Below, in pieces: positions 24,760-25,637 of a DNA stretch of 25,637 nt. The notes below the pieces were generated by a model that was not told the origin of the DNA, did not search any database, and was given only the letters and a program-made list of their open reading frames with translations. Source of the stretch: a virus; IMG/VR virus record IMGVR_UViG_3300037558_000322, positions 1 through 25,637 of that record; one strand, 5' to 3'. The position numbers and the translations under genes were made by a program. How positions within the stretch are numbered: the stretch's first letter is position 1; each line of letters begins with the position of its first letter.

Positions 24760-24948
24760 TCAAGAAAAATCACAGGTGCAGGATTGAAACTCGGGGCTCT
24801 GTTCGTGTATAGCCATGAAGTCCCAGTCTGGGCAGCAGTGAACTTTCTTCTTACCTTGCTTCTTGTAATACAGGGCCAGGATGTCTTCATGGTCCATGTT
24901 CTCCGACCACTGAATTCCCAGCTTCTGGGCTAGTTTTCTCGGTTCCAT
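24760..24948 (-). CDS. Small protein with paired cysteines, 62 residues
   Basis: The start chosen is the ATG at 24948, ten bases after GGAGG and overlapping the end of the upstream gene by 19 bases; a TTG at 24984 lengthens the frame but has less support. The chain begins MEPRKLAQKLGIQW, with DHEDILALYYKKQGKKK, and ends with HCCPDWDF (C38, C39) and SCTCDFS (C57, C59), a possible metal-binding set. No family is recognised. Together with the next gene it forms a pair of small cysteine-containing proteins immediately before the terminase. Confidence 0.6.
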   Translation of the reverse strand: MEPRKLAQKLGIQWSENMDHEDILALYYKKQGKKKVHCCPDWDFMAIHEQSPEFQSCTCDFS

Positions 24949-25250
24949 AAACTGCGCGCCTCCGGTGTCTCGGGTTCCTGCCAACGCGACCTCAACTCTG
25001 CGACGTCGCGTTCCGCTTGTTTCTCGTCGAAGGACCGCTTTTTTCTCCAGAACTCTAGCTTTCGGTCACAGATCGCAAGCTCCTTGCTTGCCTTATGTCT
25101 ATCAATCATGTTCCCGTTGCGCAAGGTCAATTTTAGGAAGAACCAGTTCTCCAGATGCTTGCGGAATTGCGTGTTTGGGTTGAGGCTGTTAATCGGGGGA
25201 CCCGAATATTCGCCTTTGGACTCGTTTTCGTTGTAGATAAGGTATGACAT
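24930..25250 (-). CDS. Unknown 106-residue protein, first of the packaging operon
   Basis: The ATG at 25250 is preceded by GGAGG five bases upstream and by a promoter-like site. The chain opens MSYLIYNENESKGEYSGPP and then has a helical, charged C-terminal half (KASKELAICDRKLEFWRKKRSFDEKQAERDVAELRSRW in pieces) that could form a helical hairpin. The position would suit a small terminase, which is usually a helical DNA-binding protein, but no typical HTH is visible. I do not assign a function. Confidence 0.65.
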   Translation of the reverse strand: MSYLIYNENESKGEYSGPPINSLNPNTQFRKHLENWFFLKLTLRNGNMIDRHKASKELAICDRKLEFWRKKRSFDEKQAERDVAELRSRWQEPETPEARSLWNREN

Positions 25251-25266
25251 AATTGCCTCCGATTGT

Positions 25267-25291
25267 TTGCCTAGTATGGCACGGCAGGCAA
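25267..25291. promoter_or_regulatory. Inverted repeat spanning the promoter-like -10 region
   Basis: TTGCCT at 25267-25272 and AGGCAA at 25286-25291 are perfect 6-bp arms with a 13-base spacer that contains the -10-like CATACT. It is 17 bases upstream of the 106-residue protein start, a reasonable place for an operator. Confidence 0.4.
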
Positions 25292-25301
25292 TTCGTGAAA
25301 A
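25273..25301 (-). promoter_or_regulatory. Promoter candidate for the packaging/structural operon
   Basis: Minus-strand TTTTCA (25296-25301) and CATACT (25273-25278) lie 17 bases apart, and the -10 is preceded by TGC, an extended -10 element. Transcription would start about 15-20 bases before the ribosome site. Consensus fit is moderate (four of six in each box). Confidence 0.4.
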
Positions 25302-25401
25302 GCCAAATGAGTCCAGGTTTCTCTTCTATTTTTGGAAATCCGATCTTCAAAAGGCAGTAGGGTCGGGGTAGTGGTCGAATGACGGTGGACCGAGTGCGGG
25401 C

Positions 25402-25428
25402 CACGGCCCCGGCGGACCGGGTGCCGTG
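25402..25428. other. Strong GC hairpin in the non-coding leader
   Basis: CACGGC CCCGG CGGA CCGGG T GCCGTG gives an 11-bp stem with one bulged base. No U-run follows in either direction, so it may be a structured leader or processing site rather than an intrinsic terminator. Confidence 0.55.
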
Positions 25429-25447
25429 CTTGGGGCGGGGTGTGGCG

Positions 25448-25549
25448 CTAGGGCAACACCGTTGCCAGTGTTGCCAGCTTGGCAACAGTAGGCCAAAGGG
25501 CGTAGGCCACAAGGGCAACGGCGGAAATGGGCAGAATTATGTTATGCAT
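25448..25549 (-). CDS. Possible 33-residue membrane peptide
   Basis: An ATG at 25549 opens a short frame MHNIILPISAVALVAYALWP then TVAKLATLATVLP before a TAG. The first 20 residues are hydrophobic and could span a membrane. Only a weak AGGTG lies a few bases before the start. The DNA also holds several GGCAAC motifs, which may be the real reason for its composition. I record it as a possible gene with low confidence. Confidence 0.25.
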   Translation of the reverse strand: MHNIILPISAVALVAYALWPTVAKLATLATVLP

Positions 25550-25616
25550 GGGGCACCTATGGGGCAAGGGGTGGTGGCCTGCCCCGTAGGGCAGGCCGGG
25601 GCGCTTACTTGGCAAC
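25452..25616. repeat. Cluster of GGCAAC/GTTGCC motifs
   Basis: The hexamer occurs at 25452, 25461 (reverse), 25470 (reverse), 25481, 25514 and 25611 (start positions). Two pairs form small inverted repeats: CAAC-ACC-GTTG and TTGCCA-GCT-TGGCAA. TTGCC/GGCAA arms recur at the operator-like site at 25267-25291. The spacing is irregular. Part of the pattern falls in the doubtful 33-residue ORF and the end of the upstream gene. Confidence 0.5.
25576..25597 (-). terminator. cUACGg hairpin after the upstream gene
   Basis: GGCCTGCCC TACG GGGCAGGCC on the minus strand is a perfect 9-bp stem with a C(UACG)G tetraloop of the stable UNCG class. It begins seven bases after the stop of the gene at the right edge. 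No U-run follows, as with the hairpins after the capsid and tail tube genes. Confidence 0.65.
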
Positions 25617-25637
25617 CGGCACAAGGTAGCCTTGCGC
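25605..25637 (-). CDS. C-terminal end of an unknown gene entering from the right edge
   Basis: Ten codons (AQGYLVPVAK) and a TAA are visible on the minus strand, followed at once by a stable hairpin. The frame is open to the window edge. The short piece cannot be assigned to a family; the hairpin placement and same direction as the other genes support a real gene end. Confidence 0.45.
   Translation of the reverse strand, partial: AQGYLVPVAK

Noticed and set aside
24716-24763. Upstream TTG start for the 84-residue cysteine protein
   Set aside because: It would place the good GGGGAGGT site inside the gene; the ATG at 24715 is the better start.
25189-25518. Minus-strand ORF of 109 codons across the leader
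   Set aside because: Starts at TTG without a ribosome site, overlaps the start of the better 106-residue gene in another frame and runs through GC hairpins; Pro/Arg-rich product.
1-25637. tRNA genes, CRISPR arrays, insertion sequences, integrase or att sites, toxin or defence genes
   Set aside because: I read the non-coding gaps and all good ORFs and saw no cloverleaf, spaced repeat array, transposase or recombinase motif. Only phage structural, packaging and lysis functions are supported.

Overview
The window is a late structural and packaging region of a tailed, siphovirus-type double-stranded DNA phage. Every gene I can support lies on the minus strand. The genes run from the right edge to the left edge as one compact series, often joined by ATGA, TAATG or TGATG overlaps and usually with clear Shine-Dalgarno sequences. 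The tail-tip genes resemble those of gene transfer agents and of phages of alphaproteobacteria (a BR0599/DUF2163-type hub next to a J-like tip protein). I therefore suspect an alphaproteobacterial host, but the window has no host gene to prove it.

Layout in transcription order: the last codons of an unknown gene (25605-25637); about 350 bp of mainly non-coding DNA with strong hairpins, a repeated GGCAAC motif, a possible 33-residue membrane peptide and a promoter-like site; three small unknown genes, two with cysteine clusters; terminase large subunit; portal; scaffold; a 244 bp leader with hairpins and an inverted repeat; major capsid protein; a small beta-rich head protein; an acidic protein of unknown role; a jelly-roll-like putative decoration protein; two connector proteins; tail terminator; tail tube protein; tail assembly chaperones G and GT joined by a programmed -1 frameshift; an HK97-gp10-like protein; tape measure protein; two related discoidin/beta-rich tail proteins; a distal-tail-like protein; a hub with four conserved cysteines; a 1459-residue tip protein with lectin-like C-terminal domains; a two-membrane-segment holin candidate; and the start of a membrane protein that may be an inner-membrane spanin.

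The genes fit one assembly line: terminase and portal package DNA into a scaffolded HK97-fold capsid, connector and terminator proteins join head to tail, the chaperones load the tape measure, the tail tube polymerises around it, and the tip proteins probably bind host surface glycans. Lysis genes begin at the left edge.

I see no integrase, repressor, tRNA, CRISPR array, insertion sequence or defence system. The most notable observations are the exact GGGAAAC slippery heptamer before the G stop codon, stable tetraloop hairpins at the 3' ends of the two most abundant virion protein genes, the structured capsid leader, and the two tandem receptor-binding-like paralogues.
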